A stretch of 39,014 bases of DNA, taken from the IMG/VR virus record IMGVR_UViG_3300012988_000023, positions 1 through 39,014 of that record; one strand, 5' to 3'. The notes beneath the pieces are model-generated. The model saw nothing but the letters and a program-made list of their open reading frames with translations. It did not search any database and was not told where the DNA came from. Shown piece by piece: positions 38,654-39,014 of the stretch. A program made the position numbers and the translations under genes. The DNA comes from a virus. Every line of letters starts with the position of its first letter. The stretch's first letter is position 1.

Positions 38654-39014
38654 ATGATGACAGCTGAATTTCGAGGTGACGCGCCCGAGCTAACGAACCA
38701 GCAAAAGTTCCATAACCTTCGGCGAAAAATGATCATCGAGGTTCGGCTCATCAGTCATGCGGGAGCTGGCGAGCGCTGGCATGAGGCCGTGATCAAGGAC
38801 TCCAATAAAGAGGGCGCCTATTGCCAGCTGATCAACAGTCCCGGACAACGGTTCTGGCATTGGCGCGATGTGCGCCCGGGCCCGCGGACTGAGTTTCAGC
38901 GACAGACCGCAACGCTTGCCGAGGTTGCAGAGCTGCACTCGCCGATCCCTGAGCTCCCACGCCGCGAGCCGTTGCCGGCCCCTCCGGCCCTCGTTGCTGC
39001 GATGGCTCCCCCGC
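38654..39014 (+). CDS. Hypothetical protein, running off the right end of the window
   Basis: From ATG 38654 (SD GAGGGAG, 38641-38647) the frame stays open for 120 codons to the edge. If the molecule is circular it continues over bases 1-32 and stops at TGA 33-35, giving 131 residues. The N-terminal 80 residues look like a soluble small domain (KMIIEVRLISHAGAGERWHEAVIKD, PGQRFWHWRDVRPG); the rest is Pro/Ala-rich and disordered. Function unknown. Confidence 0.7.
   Translation, partial: MMTAEFRGDAPELTNQQKFHNLRRKMIIEVRLISHAGAGERWHEAVIKDSNKEGAYCQLINSPGQRFWHWRDVRPGPRTEFQRQTATLAEVAELHSPIPELPRREPLPAPPALVAAMAPP

Noticed and set aside
1-39014. CRISPR arrays, insertion sequences, rRNA and tRNA genes
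   Set aside because: None recognised; the only regular repeats are the iterons and short dyads described.

Overview
The window looks like the complete, or nearly complete, genome of a temperate short-tailed (podovirus-like) phage of a GC-rich bacterium. It carries a large terminase, portal, scaffold-like protein, major capsid protein, neck/tail proteins and three large virion proteins of DNA-ejection type. It also carries a CI/Cro-type switch, a tyrosine integrase and its own replication and recombination genes. No rRNA, tRNA, insertion sequence, CRISPR array or ordinary chromosomal housekeeping gene was seen. A small lipoprotein with a clear lipobox and several signal-peptide or TM peptides suggest a Gram-negative host. 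The host cannot be named from sequence alone. GATC and CTAG tetramers are unusually abundant throughout.

Layout. (1) From 38654, through the window ends if the molecule is circular, to 5184: a plus-strand run of about 18 tiny genes that nearly all touch by ATGA/GTGA/TTGA/TGATG stop-start overlaps. It includes an HTH regulator, a SLOG-fold protein and several zinc-binding mini-proteins; most are of unknown function. Two gene types are duplicated in it. (2) 5231-6427: minus-strand P-loop protein, a secreted coiled-coil protein and a 22-residue TM peptide, separated by about 450 bases of non-coding DNA carrying four perfect inverted repeats. (3) 6428-7238: mostly non-coding, several GC-rich hairpins and one small ORF with a strong SD. 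(4) 7239-29132: the plus-strand morphogenesis operon: pre-terminase genes, TerL, portal, scaffold-like, MCP, decoration-like proteins, neck, tail, ejection proteins, a lectin-like protein and a lipoprotein. (5) 29137-31243: minus-strand recombination operon: small ORF, FEN-type 5' nuclease fused to a RecT-like annealing domain, then SSB. (6) 31484-32232: divergent repressor and Cro-like gene. (7) 32229-38502: plus-strand operon with membrane-anchored lytic transglycosylase, integrase, DNA methyltransferase, replication initiator with an embedded iteron array, DnaB-like helicase and VRR-NUC nuclease.

How the parts may work together. The repressor/Cro pair probably controls the recombination operon and the lysis-integration-replication operon, because a 16-bp element is repeated in inverted orientation in front of both. 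The replication gene resembles lambda O in layout: iterons inside the coding sequence, helicase gene directly downstream. The FEN-RecT fusion plus SSB would resect and anneal DNA ends, giving a two-gene recombination module. This fusion is the most unusual protein in the window.

Completeness. The last ORF (from 38654) runs off the right end. Joined to base 1 it would stop at 33-35, in a TGATG overlap with the first gene, exactly the junction style used elsewhere. This supports a circular or circularly permuted molecule opened inside that gene. All functional names come from reading motifs and context; no search was run.
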